A stretch of 64,000 nt of DNA from Lactobacillales bacterium (GCA_031261705.1 JAISJD010000016.1:1-64000), one strand, 5' to 3'; counted from the first letter of the stretch, positions 41,546-53,478 are shown. The notes: generated by a model from the letters alone, not told the origin. Made by a program: numbers and translations.

Positions 41546-42766
41546 CTACGCATTGGCTTGTGTACGTCGGATAGATTGACGCTTTAGTACTTCTTGAGAT
41601 TCAGTTTCGATACGATAACGCTGTTCATCCGCACTAACATTTAGTACAAAACCAACAGAGACGGACAAGACGAGTAAGCTATTTCCCCCTTGAGAGAGGA
41701 AAGGAAAAGTTACCCCAGTAGATGGAATTAAACCAACAATTCCGCCTACATTGATAAATAGTTGCACAAGGAACATACTACCAATACCAATTGCCATCAT
41801 TGAATTAAACGCTGAATGTGCCCGAATCCCGACAAGTAGCATCCGACAAATCATAAAGACTAATAAAAATAAAATTAACAGAGCTGCGACAACACCTAAT
41901 TCTTCAACCACGATAGAAAAGATGAAGTCTGTGTGAGCCTCTGGTAGGTATCCTTTTTTCTCAATACTATTTCCAAGTCCTAAGCCAAACCAACCTCCGT
42001 TGTTTATCGCATAATAGGAATTAACAAGTTGGTGCCCTGCATCACGAACGACATCCTCAGCAAACGGTGTCGCAAAAGCTTGGAAACGTTTATAAATATA
42101 CTGGAAAGGACCTAACACCTTTCCATGAGTCAGCAATACTACTTCTGTCGCAAGCACTCCTAAAAAAACAACTGTTGGGACACTTACTGCCGTCCATTTA
42201 TAGCTAATCCCACTTACTAGAATCATGATAACCATGATAATTCCAAGAATCACCGCATTCCCCATATCGGGTTGAATCGCTACAAGGGCAATAAATCCTA
42301 AAGTTATCGCTAGTGGGCCTTTGAAGGCTTCTATATCATGTTCACCAATCTGTGGTTGGCGTTTTGAAAAACGATACGCCAAATACCATACAATCAAAAT
42401 CTTTAAATATTCGGCTGGTTGCATATTAAAGGACCCAATACTTAACCACCCCTTAGCACCATTGATTTCTTCCCCAAACATCAGGGTAATACAAAGCAAC
42501 AGTCCAGTAACAGCCATTGCTAGATTCATTAACCCTTTCATTTGAAAAATCTTCGTTTTCATTCGATAAATGACAAGCATAAAGAACAAACTTAATACCC
42601 AGAAAACAAGTTGATTTTTCACCATTCCTGCTGGATTTAGCCCAATATCAATCTGTTTATAGCTTGTTGAACTGTAAACCATGATAAGCCCGATAATACA
42701 CAGAACAAGATAAGGAATGAAGATAGATAAATCTAGTAAGTGTCTCTTTTTAATCTTACTTGGCAA
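41546..42766 (-). CDS. ftsW: peptidoglycan glycosyltransferase FtsW (SEDS family)
   Basis: Septal peptidoglycan polymerase with about ten membrane helices; 407 residues. SEDS signatures: MVYSSTSY near the start, IAIQPDMGNA-like IQPDMGNAVI, AHTDFIFSIVVEELG and the C-terminal STGVTFPFLSQGGNS. The start is TTG 42766, eight bases after AAGGAGGAA at the end of ylaN; an ATG six bases upstream is too close to that site. Overlaps ylaN by 11 bp. Confidence 0.95.
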   Translation of the reverse strand: MPSKIKKRHLLDLSIFIPYLVLCIIGLIMVYSSTSYKQIDIGLNPAGMVKNQLVFWVLSLFFMLVIYRMKTKIFQMKGLMNLAMAVTGLLLCITLMFGEEINGAKGWLSIGSFNMQPAEYLKILIVWYLAYRFSKRQPQIGEHDIEAFKGPLAITLGFIALVAIQPDMGNAVILGIIMVIMILVSGISYKWTAVSVPTVVFLGVLATEVVLLTHGKVLGPFQYIYKRFQAFATPFAEDVVRDAGHQLVNSYYAINNGGWFGLGLGNSIEKKGYLPEAHTDFIFSIVVEELGVVAALLILFLLVFMICRMLLVGIRAHSAFNSMMAIGIGSMFLVQLFINVGGIVGLIPSTGVTFPFLSQGGNSLLVLSVSVGFVLNVSADEQRYRIETESQEVLKRQSIRRTQANA

Positions 42767-43055
42767 GCTCATTTCCTCCTTTGCCAAACCCTTCATAAAC
42801 CTCCATGTAAAGAATGTTTAACTCTTTTTCAAGGTCAGCAAGTATTCTTTGCCCTTCCTTCTCAGAAATAATCTTTAAACGAATCGCATACGTCACCTGA
42901 CGTGAAAAACCGTACATCTGCGTGTCAACAACTTCTTCAAACGCTTTACACTGTGCAATACATAAACTATTTTTTTGATGTTTAATCAAGTTTTTAATGT
43001 TCTCTGCGTCTTCCATTAATACTAATAACGCTTCTTGCTTTGAGATAGCTTCCAT
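42756..43055 (-). CDS. ylaN: YlaN family protein (DUF1507)
   Basis: A 99-residue helical cytoplasmic protein (VLMEDAENIKNLIKHQKNSLCIAQCKAFEEVVDTQMYGFSRQV). YlaN is linked in Staphylococcus and Bacillus to iron control through Fur and binding of Fe(II). The ATG has GGGGG about nine bases upstream. It heads the ylaN-ftsW-pycA group with an extended -10 promoter before it. Confidence 0.93.
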   Translation of the reverse strand: MEAISKQEALLVLMEDAENIKNLIKHQKNSLCIAQCKAFEEVVDTQMYGFSRQVTYAIRLKIISEKEGQRILADLEKELNILYMEVYEGFGKGGNELAK

Positions 43056-43085
43056 AGGTCAAAACCCCCATCTTTCAATGATAAT

Positions 43086-43094
43086 AGTATACCA
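43086..43094 (-). promoter_or_regulatory. promoter of ylaN-ftsW-pycA
   Basis: Extended -10 TGGTATACT (TATACT at 43086-43091) on the minus strand, about 30 bp before the ylaN ATG; weak -35. No terminator is visible between azlD and ylaN. Confidence 0.5.
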
Positions 43095-43156
43095 TATTGA
43101 CAACCACTTTTTCCTTAAAATTTTTCCTGTAATTTTCATACTTTACCATTTCTTAT

Positions 43157-43486
43157 TTAAAATAAAAATCTTAACAGAGCAATCGCAACAATTCCAACAA
43201 TAGCAGTTTTCATTAAATCCTTTGTCCTAATTGCAACAAAAACAGTTGGGACTAATGCTAGGCACTCTAATCCTTTAAAGTTTGGGAGAAGATAAGCATG
43301 TGGTGTTAATACACTTTGAAAGAGTAATGCGCACAGGATACAAACAGGTAAATAATTCAAAAAAGCGACGAACAATCGAGGAAATTTCGATACCTTCGCT
43401 ACGTAAAATGGGAACACACGAGGAATCCATGTAACCACCGCACTTCCTAGTATCACTATAAGTACCGAACTATTTATTCCGTTCAT
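43157..43486 (-). CDS. azlD: branched-chain amino acid exporter small subunit AzlD
   Basis: A 109-residue protein with three to four membrane helices, typical of AzlD (WIPRVFPFYVAK, FLNYLPVCILCALLF, TVFVAIRTKDL). With AzlC it forms an exporter of branched-chain amino acids or analogues. ATG 43486 with GGGTGA upstream; overlaps azlC by 17 bp, so coupled. Confidence 0.92.
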   Translation of the reverse strand: MNGINSSVLIVILGSAVVTWIPRVFPFYVAKVSKFPRLFVAFLNYLPVCILCALLFQSVLTPHAYLLPNFKGLECLALVPTVFVAIRTKDLMKTAIVGIVAIALLRFLF

Positions 43487-44180
43487 CAATTATCACCCCT
43501 GTCAAACATCCTAAAAGTGTCCCGAGAATCACAGCAATCTCTGGCGTTACAATAATCATTAACCCATATAAGCTAACGACAACCACGCTCAGTATCATTA
43601 CATATTTTTTCACCTTGCCCGATAGCTGAAACTCTAGCTGTATGACAAAAAGTCCAGCAAACATCGCCACTAAAGCAAAATCTAAACCAAAACGGTCAGG
43701 ACTTGGTATCCAGTTTCCAATGACTGCTCCGATAACGGTCGAAAATATCCAAGAAAGATAAGCAGTAAGATTGAGTCCATTCATCCATGAAGTAGAGACT
43801 TTCTTTTCTTTAGCAGCCGCAGTCATAAGTACCGCATAGGATTCATCAGTCAATAAACTTCCTATACCAATTCCTTTAAGTAAGCTCTCCTTTTGAAATA
43901 GCTGACTAGCGGAAAGTGACATTAGCAAGTGGCGTAAATTCACTAAGAATACGGTAAGAATAATTGCTTGTGGTGCAGTATGGAGTAATAATAGACCGCA
44001 GATGATAAATTGCGCAGCTCCTGCATAGACGAGTGTAGACATCAAAGCAACCTCAAGAACAGATAGATGAGCATTTGTTCCAACGACTCCAGCAGCTAAA
44101 CCAATTCCAACATAACCGAGAATGGTAGGAAGTGCTGAATGAAAGCCTTCAACAAATGTTTCATAATCCTTTGAATACAA
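43470..44180 (-). CDS. azlC: branched-chain amino acid exporter large subunit AzlC
   Basis: A 236-residue membrane protein of the AzlC family (FHSALPTILGYVGIGLAAGVVG, MSTLVYAGAAQFI, LVNLRHLLMSLS, GSLLTDESYAV). Starts at TTG 44180 five bases after GGAGG within a very purine-rich leader. Forms a two-gene unit with azlD; no Lrp/AzlB regulator gene is adjacent. Confidence 0.93.
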   Translation of the reverse strand: MYSKDYETFVEGFHSALPTILGYVGIGLAAGVVGTNAHLSVLEVALMSTLVYAGAAQFIICGLLLLHTAPQAIILTVFLVNLRHLLMSLSASQLFQKESLLKGIGIGSLLTDESYAVLMTAAAKEKKVSTSWMNGLNLTAYLSWIFSTVIGAVIGNWIPSPDRFGLDFALVAMFAGLFVIQLEFQLSGKVKKYVMILSVVVVSLYGLMIIVTPEIAVILGTLLGCLTGVIIDERNK

Positions 44181-44295
44181 ACAAACCTCCTCCCTCCTTA
44201 TCAGAAAATTCCTATCAACTTTTTATCTATTCTATCAGTTTTTTATCAAAATCCAAAGATTAAACTATATTTTTCTCAAATAAAACGTAAAAAAC

Positions 44296-44324
44296 CGAAG
44301 TATCCTGAGGAAAATGAGCCTTCG
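44296..44324 (-). terminator. possible terminator of the decayed DUF1129-like gene
   Basis: A short stem CGAAG/CTTCG with a 19-nt loop and a six-base T-run on the minus strand, about 20 nt after the stop codon. The stem is weak. Confidence 0.35.
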
Positions 44325-44345
44325 ATTTGCTTTTAAGCTTCTTTT

Positions 44346-44804
44346 TTACTTTTTCAATTTCTCATTTTTTAAAGAAAGATGACTCACAATAACAAAAGCA
44401 AGACAAGCAATTGTAAAGAAACTTGAAATAAATAAAACACTCGTTTCACTTTCCGCCCACTCTCTTGCGAACGGTAACCGAATCACAATTCCTGTGACCC
44501 CCTCAACCACATAGAACGCAAAAAGAGAATACCAGTATCTTCTTTTTTGCCTTTCTTCGTTAAAGAGCAATAACCAAGCAACAACAAAAGAAAGAAGAAC
44601 AGCCACAATGACGACAATATCTAGAATAGGAACATCAAAAGACTTAGGTGAGACAAACAAAACAACCACATAAAGCCCAATAATCACGATAAATGTTAAA
44701 AAAGTGATTTCATAAGCAATGAACTTGTTTTGAAATAATTTTTTGTAGATGCCTTTGTGAATGATAAAAAAGCCTGCATTTACTAACACGAAACTAATAA
44801 ACAC
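44346..44804 (-). pseudogene. C-terminal membrane part of a frameshifted DUF1129-like protein
   Basis: A 152-codon frame with four to five membrane helices and a basic tail ending LKNEKLKK. Its apparent GTG start at 44804 has no ribosome site and falls inside a hydrophobic stretch. Reading the upstream frame and slipping one base back at a CTTTTTG run (44815-44821) joins it smoothly to the gene at 44783, completing a membrane helix (NLFCSINVFISFVLVNAGFFII). So this is most simply the second half of a broken gene. Separate translation cannot be excluded. Confidence 0.6.
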
Positions 44805-45166
44805 ATTAATACTACAAAAAGATTTAAATTTGCATTTGGAACTGCCACTACATTGACAAGTAAGAAAACTGAACTAATTGCAAAAATAAAGAGTACCAAC
44901 TTGAAAATACTTTTCTTGCTTGCTTTTCCAAAGCCTCGAATTAGCTTATCAGCCTTTTCCTTAGAGATTTTCCCGAAGCAATCCAGTGTAGATACTCCAT
45001 TCTTTTGCGCAGAAATAATTTCTAATAAAATTTGCACGAGTGTGCTCTCCACATCATCCTCATTATAAAAAAGCCCCGCCGTCCGAATATAGAGCAATAA
45101 ATTTTCGTAATATCGTTTATTTTCTGGATTTAACTTTTCACGCAGCCGATTATTTTCGTGAATCAT
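44783..45166 (-). pseudogene. N-terminal part of a frameshifted DUF1129-like protein
   Basis: About 127 codons. The cytoplasmic domain YYENLLLYIRTAGLFYNEDDVES... ISAQKNG.STLDCFGKISKEKADKLI has the pattern of DUF1129/HAAS-type proteins, which are usually encoded next to a PadR regulator; one membrane helix follows, then the frame ends in LLVSC inside the second helix. ATG 45166 with GGTGAATGAA upstream is preferred; the open frame runs on upstream into the PadR remnant. The function of this family is not established. Confidence 0.6.
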
Positions 45167-45376
45167 TTCATTCACCATAAATCTCAATTCTCTCCATTGT
45201 TCGATGAACTCTTTTAAATATTCACTGCCCTCTGAAGTTGTTCAATCATATTTTCGGTCGAGTCCGTCTTTGGAGGGTTTCATCGTGCTTTATAAAAGAC
45301 CTTGTTTTTCCAGCTTTTGTAATAGCGGATAATCCGTCCCACCGATAATTTCTACAAATCTCTGCTCTTTTAATAG
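45167..45376 (-). pseudogene. PadR-family regulator remnant
   Basis: On the minus strand one frame reads LLKEQRFVEIIGGTDYPLLQKLEKQGLL then stop, matching the PadR recognition region (usually ...GTIYPLLLRLEKEGLI). After a frame change, DGLDRKYD, an in-frame TGA, and GSEYLKEFIEQWRELR match the PadR wing and C-terminal helix. The start and N-terminal helix are not recognisable. At least one frameshift and one stop are present. It lies directly before the DUF1129-like gene, the usual PadR position. Confidence 0.65.
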
Positions 45377-45486
45377 TTATATCCTTTTTATTTCCCTCAC
45401 CTCTAATGCGTAATCCCGACTAGATGAGCTTGTATAGCATCTTTTATCTAGCATGTAAAGCATCTGAGAAGAAGTTTTTATTAAAA

Positions 45487-45512
45487 ATCCAGAAGTCCTA
45501 AAACCTCTGGAT
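45487..45512 (-). terminator. terminator of oadA
   Basis: Stem ATCCAGA/TCTGGAT (7 bp) with T-run on the minus strand, about ten bases after the oadA stop. The 45188-45521 space otherwise contains the PadR remnant. Confidence 0.8.
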
Positions 45513-45521
45513 AAGCGCCTA

Positions 45522-46910
45522 TTAAGTTAAAGACATTTCAATCGGATCAAATGGAATATCAAAGAAGTCGACATTTTTGCGACTGAGAAAATCTTTCCCA
45601 AGCTGTGGAAACATCGCATAAATTAACAAATCATCTTCATCCTTGGCTAAATCACCAATTTCAGCTTTCAGACTAGCAAGCTGTGGCGCAATTAAATCCG
45701 CTGGGCGGCAGGTAATAGGTTCCACATTACGTATAATTTTCTTCGCCACTGCTTTATTAATTGGATAGGGCGGTTGACCGTAATAGCCCTCTACGTATTC
45801 TTTAATTTCTGTCGGAACAACTTTATAGGGTTCTCCTGTAATGACATTCATCACCGCTTGAATCCCAACCATCTGAGAAAGCGGGGTAACTAACGGTGGG
45901 TAACCCAAATCTTCCCGAACTTTAGGCACTTCTTCTAAGGTCGCTTGGAATTTTTCTTCCAAATGCTGCTGCTTTAGTTGAGAAAGTAAATTGGATAGCA
46001 TACCACCTGGAACCTTATAAAGTAACGTTTTCGGTTCAACATCTTTAATTACCGGATCTAACAGTCCAGATTTACGAAACTCATCTCGAACGGGTTTGAA
46101 ATAATCAGCAACCTTTCCTAATTTCTCTGTTTTCAATCCTGTATCATAACCAGCATTCGTTAAAGCTAAATGAACACATTCTGTTGGTGGCTGGCTCGTT
46201 CCACCAGAAAATGGACTAATTGCTGTGTCAATATAATCTACACCTGCTTCTACCGCTTTCAAATACATCATTTCACTAATACCGCTTGTCGCATGTGTAT
46301 GTAAATCAATTGGCAAATCAATCTCTTGCTTTAAGGCAGAAACAAGGTCATAAGCTTCTTGTGGCATGAGGATACCCGCCATATCCTTGATACAAATGGA
46401 ATCTGCCCCCATTTTCACCATTTCCTTAGCCAAGTCGACAAAATAAGACAAGGTATGCACCGGTGACTTAGTATAACTCATTGCCAACTGGCATTCTCCA
46501 CCATATTTTTTTGTAGCTTCTGCCGCCTCTTGTAAATTCCGCACATCATTTAGGGCATCAAAAATACGAATGATGTCTATGCCGTTTTCAATCGCACGTT
46601 TCACGAATAAATCAACCACATCATCAGCATAATTTTTATACCCCAAAATATTTTGCCCACGTAGAAGCATTTGTAACTTCGTATTTTTGACATTTCTACG
46701 AATAATTCTCAAACGTTCCCATGGATCCTCGTTTAAATACCGCAAACATGCATCAAAAGTTGCTCCACCCCACACCTCGAGTGAATGATAGCCGCATTCA
46801 TCCAAAGTTTTTAATATTGGCGTCATCTGTTCTGTGCGCATCCGTGTGGCAATTAAACTTTGTTGTCCATCCCGAAGTGCCGTTTCTACAAATCTTACTT
46901 TCTTTTCCAT
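45522..46910 (-). CDS. oadA: oxaloacetate decarboxylase alpha subunit (carboxyltransferase)
   Basis: A 462-residue carboxyltransferase: VETALRDGQQSLIATRMRT, EVWGGATFDACLRYLNEDPW, IFDALNDVRN, CIKDMAGILMP and DLHTHATSG, with the conserved metal-binding Asp and His and the biotin-transfer Lys region. It lacks the C-terminal biotin domain, so it must act with a separate biotin protein. No beta, gamma or biotin subunit and no citrate-lyase gene is adjacent. ATG 46910, after GGGGGAAA; the frame extends nine codons upstream. A cre-like site and tandem -10 elements lie upstream. Confidence 0.9.
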   Translation of the reverse strand: MEKKVRFVETALRDGQQSLIATRMRTEQMTPILKTLDECGYHSLEVWGGATFDACLRYLNEDPWERLRIIRRNVKNTKLQMLLRGQNILGYKNYADDVVDLFVKRAIENGIDIIRIFDALNDVRNLQEAAEATKKYGGECQLAMSYTKSPVHTLSYFVDLAKEMVKMGADSICIKDMAGILMPQEAYDLVSALKQEIDLPIDLHTHATSGISEMMYLKAVEAGVDYIDTAISPFSGGTSQPPTECVHLALTNAGYDTGLKTEKLGKVADYFKPVRDEFRKSGLLDPVIKDVEPKTLLYKVPGGMLSNLLSQLKQQHLEEKFQATLEEVPKVREDLGYPPLVTPLSQMVGIQAVMNVITGEPYKVVPTEIKEYVEGYYGQPPYPINKAVAKKIIRNVEPITCRPADLIAPQLASLKAEIGDLAKDEDDLLIYAMFPQLGKDFLSRKNVDFFDIPFDPIEMSLT

Positions 46911-46932
46911 ACGATTTCCCCCATTCAATAGT

Positions 46933-46960
46933 TGCAATCGCTTTCTATGATTATATTATA
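46933..46960 (-). promoter_or_regulatory. oadA promoter with cre-like CcpA site
   Basis: Two overlapping TATAAT elements (46950-46955 and 46955-46960) on the minus strand, then TAGAAAGCGATTGCA (46933-46947), which matches 13 of 15 positions of the cre consensus WTGNAARCGNWWWCA. A site just downstream of the -10 would block transcription when glucose is present. -35 unclear. The 46911-47257 gap holds this and a small inverted repeat; no gene seen. Confidence 0.5.
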
Positions 46961-46996
46961 ACAATATTTATCATTTTATAGAACTATTTATGAGAA

Positions 46997-47032
46997 AGAA
47001 CTAGTCATTTTCTAAAATTTATCTCTAGTTCT
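46997..47032. repeat. inverted repeat between oadA and yebC
   Basis: AGAACTAG at 46997-47004 and CTAGTTCT at 47025-47032, perfect 8-bp arms with a 20-nt AT-rich spacer, in the divergent region. Could be an operator or a relic terminator; no T-run of note. Confidence 0.4.
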
Positions 47033-47257
47033 AATTTTATCGTAAGAATTAAATTTATATTGGGTTTCTTTCCTTTTATATGGAACCTCTTACAATAACA
47101 AAGAGCACCTCTCATGGATTGATGAACAACTATTCACTCCTGTTATTTCCTTTTGAAACTGAACCAAGTAATTCTCACTTTATTTTATTATGGAAATTTT
47201 TCTATTAAGGTGTAAAATAAGAATGAAGATAACATTTTAAGTCGAGGAGGACACATT

Positions 47258-47980
47258 ATGTCAGGGCATAACAAATGGTCAAAAATAAAAAATAAAAAAG
47301 GAGCGGAAGACGCAAAGCGCGGTGCCGTTTTTCAAAAGCTAAGCCGAGAAATCTACATGGCTGCCAAACAAGGCGGGGGTGACGTGACAATGAATCCTGC
47401 GTTACGCCTTGCTGTTGATAAAGCCAAAGCGAATAATATGCCTAATGACAATGTACAACGGGCAATTAAAAAAGCAACCGAAGCTGGCGAAGGGGCAAAT
47501 TATGACGAAATCACTTACGAAGGCTATGGTCCTGGTGGCATCGCTGTTTTAGTCCACACCCTTACAGATAATAAAAATCGTACCGATACAAAAATTCACG
47601 TCGCATTTTCACGTAACGGTGGAAATCAAGGAGCAACAGGTTCTGTTAGCTACATGTTTGACCGCAAAGGCTATATTGCTATCGAACGCGAAGGGCTAGA
47701 TACTGATGAAGATACAATGTTTGAATATGTCATCGAAGCAGGTGCAGAGGATTTACAAACTTCTGATGAAGTTTTTGAAATTTATACAGCACCAGAAGAT
47801 TTCACTTCTGTTCGTGACGCCTTAGAAGCAGACGGTTTAACATTAGCAAACGCTGAATTAACGATGATTCCTCAAAACTATGTTGCAGTCAGTGACGAAC
47901 ATCGCACACAGCTAGAAAACCTTGTCGATAAGCTTGAAGAAGATGACGACGTGTCCGAAGTCTTTACAAATGCGGAATAA
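47258..47980 (+). CDS. yebC: YebC/PmpR family protein (TACO1-like)
   Basis: A 240-residue cytoplasmic protein that begins [21 protein letters not shown] and contains [37 protein letters not shown], the full family pattern. Long annotated as a transcription regulator; recent work on the family supports a role in relieving ribosome stalling. ATG with GAGGAGG upstream; a strong terminator follows. Monocistronic, plus strand. Confidence 0.96.
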   Translation: MSGHNKWSKIKNKKGAEDAKRGAVFQKLSREIYMAAKQGGGDVTMNPALRLAVDKAKANNMPNDNVQRAIKKATEAGEGANYDEITYEGYGPGGIAVLVHTLTDNKNRTDTKIHVAFSRNGGNQGATGSVSYMFDRKGYIAIEREGLDTDEDTMFEYVIEAGAEDLQTSDEVFEIYTAPEDFTSVRDALEADGLTLANAELTMIPQNYVAVSDEHRTQLENLVDKLEEDDDVSEVFTNAE

Positions 47981-47986
47981 TCCTAG

Positions 47987-48023
47987 GAACTGTTTTTCTT
48001 TTGGGGAAACAGTTCATTTTTTT
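47987..48023 (+). terminator. terminator of yebC
   Basis: Stem GAACTGTTT/AAACAGTTC (9 bp, 11-nt loop) followed by seven T bases, six bases after the yebC stop. Confidence 0.9.
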
Positions 48024-48084
48024 ATGTTCTAGCAAAATAGGCTATACTATTGATAAGTGAAGTTTTACGCAAAGGAGTGTTCTT

Positions 48085-48444
48085 ATGTCTTGTTTAGGAA
48101 ATATTATCTGGATTATCTTTGGTGGTTTATCTGCATTTATCAGTTGGACAATTGCCGGAATAATCTGTTGTATCACTATTGTCGGGTTTCCATTTGGCTT
48201 ACAATGCTTTAAAATTGCCCTCTTTTCATTTGCCCCATTTGGAAAAGATTTAGTAAACACTGGAGGAAGTATTTCATTCCTTGCGAATGTCATCTGGCTA
48301 ATTTTTCTAGGTTGGGAACTTTGCTTCATCCATTTAGCCAGTGCGTTCATTTTATGTATTACTATTATCGGTATTCCTTTTGCCAAACAATCTTTAAAGT
48401 TAGCGAAACTTTCTCTTTCCCCATTTGGTTATCAAATTGTATAA
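48085..48444 (+). CDS. yccF: YccF family inner-membrane protein
   Basis: A 119-residue protein made of two similar halves, each with GNIIWIIFGG- or ANVIWLIFLG-type helix followed by CITIVGFPFGLQ / CITIIGIPFAKQ and PFG. This duplicated pattern defines YccF (DUF307). Function unknown. RBS AAGGAG; TATACT around 48042 may be the -10. Ends at a bidirectional terminator. Confidence 0.9.
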   Translation: MSCLGNIIWIIFGGLSAFISWTIAGIICCITIVGFPFGLQCFKIALFSFAPFGKDLVNTGGSISFLANVIWLIFLGWELCFIHLASAFILCITIIGIPFAKQSLKLAKLSLSPFGYQIV

Positions 48445-48446
48445 AA

Positions 48447-48470
48447 AAATCTTGGATTTCTCCAAGATTT
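48447..48470. terminator. bidirectional terminator between yccF and the GNAT gene
   Basis: Stem AAATCTTGGA/TCCAAGATTT (10 bp, 4-nt loop) with T-runs on both strands; the two genes converge on it. Confidence 0.92.
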
Positions 48471-48471
48471 T

Positions 48472-49032
48472 TTAATCATAAGGAGTGATACGCCACTCTT
48501 CCCGCAACACGCCAAACTTCATTGAATCCCAATATTTTTCTTGCCAATAACGAACTTTGCGAATACACCCTTCTTCTTTTAACCCTACCTTTTGCGCTAC
48601 CTTCAGCATGCGTTCATTTCCCGACCATGTGGTTAAGCCGATATGTGGTAAGTCTGTCACTTCATTAAAAAGATAATCAATCCATAGCTTTAGTGCTCGA
48701 CTACCATAGCCTTGTCCCCACTCTGCATTATCAAAAATTGCTAAACCAATCTCTAACCAACGCTCTAGCTTTTTGTCCTCATAGTACCAAGAAATTTCTC
48801 CAATAACTTCTCCTGCTACCTCAATTGCGTATCTCTTTTCACTATGAATGTATCGAGGAACAATCTTTTTCATAAATTCTTCTTTTGTATATATAGGATC
48901 ATTAAAATAAGGACCATTCCAGTTCAACCATTCAAGATTGGTTCTACCGTAACTTAGCACCCAAAAATTTTCCATATCTTCTGAACGAAATCTTCTTAAA
49001 ATGATTCCCTCTCGCTCAATTTTATCCTTCAT
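48472..49032 (-). CDS. GNAT family N-acetyltransferase (RimJ/RimL-like)
   Basis: A 186-residue acetyltransferase: GIILRRFRSEDMENFW at the start, EIGLAIFDNAEWGQGYGSRALKLWIDYLF as the acetyl-CoA loop (Q/RxxGxG/A as GQGYGS), then GLTTWSGNERMLKVAQKVGLKEEGCIR, as in RimJ/RimL proteins. The substrate is unknown. ATG 49032 with AGGTGAAAG upstream; the open frame extends 33 codons into the ATP operon terminator, which is unlikely to be coding. Confidence 0.85.
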   Translation of the reverse strand: MKDKIEREGIILRRFRSEDMENFWVLSYGRTNLEWLNWNGPYFNDPIYTKEEFMKKIVPRYIHSEKRYAIEVAGEVIGEISWYYEDKKLERWLEIGLAIFDNAEWGQGYGSRALKLWIDYLFNEVTDLPHIGLTTWSGNERMLKVAQKVGLKEEGCIRKVRYWQEKYWDSMKFGVLREEWRITPYD

Positions 49033-49103
49033 TTCTTTCACCTGACTTTTTATTCTAGTATACTGAATTTTCACTATCTTTACTATCTTATTTGTATAAA
49101 AAA

Positions 49104-49132
49104 ATTGACCCCAGAAAAATTCCAGAGTCAAT
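49104..49132 (-). terminator. terminator of the ATP synthase operon
   Basis: Stem ATTGAC-TCTGG/CTGGG-GTCAAT (near-perfect, 7-nt loop) with T-run on the minus strand, starting eight bases after the atpC stop. Confidence 0.88.
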
Positions 49133-49139
49133 ATTTTTT

Positions 49140-49559
49140 TTAAGAATGTTTAGACACGTTAATACGATTAATCGCACGGTGTAACGCAACTTCAGCACGA
49201 CTTAATTCATCTTTATTATGTGCCACTTTTGCTTCTTCAATCATTCGTTCCGCACGTTGTTTTGCACGTTCTGCACGAGGAACATCAATATCACGTTCAC
49301 GTTCTGCACTATCGGCAACAATTGAAACAACATTATCACGAACTTCAATAATCCCACCATTTACAGCAATCCAATCCACGTGGGTATCAGTATCTGTACG
49401 ACGGACTTTTACTTCATCAATCGTTAATGGTGCAATAATAGGAATATGGTGTGGCAAAATTCCAAGCTCTCCACCTGCTGTTCTAGCAACAACAAAGGAG
49501 GCATGGTGGTCATAGACTAAACCATTCGGAGTAACTACATTCACAGTCAAACAGGTCAT
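49140..49559 (-). CDS. atpC: ATP synthase epsilon subunit
   Basis: Central-stalk subunit of F1 (139 residues): N-terminal beta sandwich ([37 protein letters not shown]) and a C-terminal helical hairpin ([15 protein letters not shown]... [15 protein letters not shown]) that can inhibit ATP hydrolysis. Last gene of the operon, followed by a terminator; in many Bacillota DUF1146-murA comes next, but not here. Confidence 0.96.
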   Translation of the reverse strand: MTCLTVNVVTPNGLVYDHHASFVVARTAGGELGILPHHIPIIAPLTIDEVKVRRTDTDTHVDWIAVNGGIIEVRDNVVSIVADSAERERDIDVPRAERAKQRAERMIEEAKVAHNKDELSRAEVALHRAINRINVSKHS

Positions 49560-49577
49560 GTTGCTTTCTCCTTCCTA

Positions 49578-50984
<1,407 letters not shown>

Positions 50985-51004
50985 CTATTTTTCTCCTCCT
51001 GTCA

Positions 51005-51901
51005 TCAATCTAGTGCAGCGGCACCAGCCACAATTTCTGTAATTTCTTGAGTAATCGCTCCTTGGCGTGCGCGGTTATAGGAAATCGTCAAATCATTAAT
51101 GATATTTTTCGCATTATCCGTCGCAGTCTTCATCGCAGTCATTCCTGCCGCATGTTCGGCAGTTTTGGCATCAATAATTGCTCCATAAATTAGACTTTCA
51201 GCATATTGTGGTAACAATGTTTCAAGTATCACTTCTTTTGAAGGTTCTAAGATATATTCTTCTGTATATTCAGTTGCTTCAGAAGGATCTAAATCCGAAA
51301 TCGGCAACATCTTTTCCACTCGGAACTGGCTGGTCAGTGAATTGATATGGTGATTGTAACAAACATATAATTCATCAAAAATTTCTTCTTGGTACATAGA
51401 CACAGCAGTAGTTACGATTTTACGAACTTCTTCAAAGGATGGTTGGTCGGTTAATCCACGAAGCTCATAAGAAATGTTAATTCCTCGAGCACGGAAAAAG
51501 TCAGCACCTGTTCCCCCTATGGCAATAATTGAATATTCATCTGAATTTTCATGATCTTGTTCAATCATACCCATCGTTTGCTTTAGAACCGAGCTATTAT
51601 ATCCACCAACTAAGCCTTTGTCAGAAGTGATGACGATATAGCCTGTTTTCTTCACTTCACGTTTTGCAAGCATGGCTAGGTAGCCTTGACCGCCTGGAGG
51701 AATATCTCCTCCAGAAATCTGGCTTGCCACCAAATGAGTAACGATTGAGCGAACTTTAGAAGAATACGTTTGGAACTCGCGTGATGCGGATTCTGATTTG
51801 GTCAATTTTGCTGCGGAAACCATTTGCATCGCACCAGTAATTTGACTTGTTTTCTTCGTTGAAGCAATTCTTGTTTTAATTTCGTTTAACGAAGCGCCCA
51901 T
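51005..51901 (-). CDS. atpG: ATP synthase gamma subunit
   Basis: Rotor shaft of F1, 298 residues. N-terminal helix ([33 protein letters not shown]) and C-terminal helix ([50 protein letters not shown]) form the coiled coil; [16 protein letters not shown] in between. 17 bp after atpA. Confidence 0.97.
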   Translation of the reverse strand: MGASLNEIKTRIASTKKTSQITGAMQMVSAAKLTKSESASREFQTYSSKVRSIVTHLVASQISGGDIPPGGQGYLAMLAKREVKKTGYIVITSDKGLVGGYNSSVLKQTMGMIEQDHENSDEYSIIAIGGTGADFFRARGINISYELRGLTDQPSFEEVRKIVTTAVSMYQEEIFDELYVCYNHHINSLTSQFRVEKMLPISDLDPSEATEYTEEYILEPSKEVILETLLPQYAESLIYGAIIDAKTAEHAAGMTAMKTATDNAKNIINDLTISYNRARQGAITQEITEIVAGAAALD

Positions 51902-51918
51902 TTTCGTTCACTCCCTTA

Positions 51919-53478
<1,560 letters not shown>

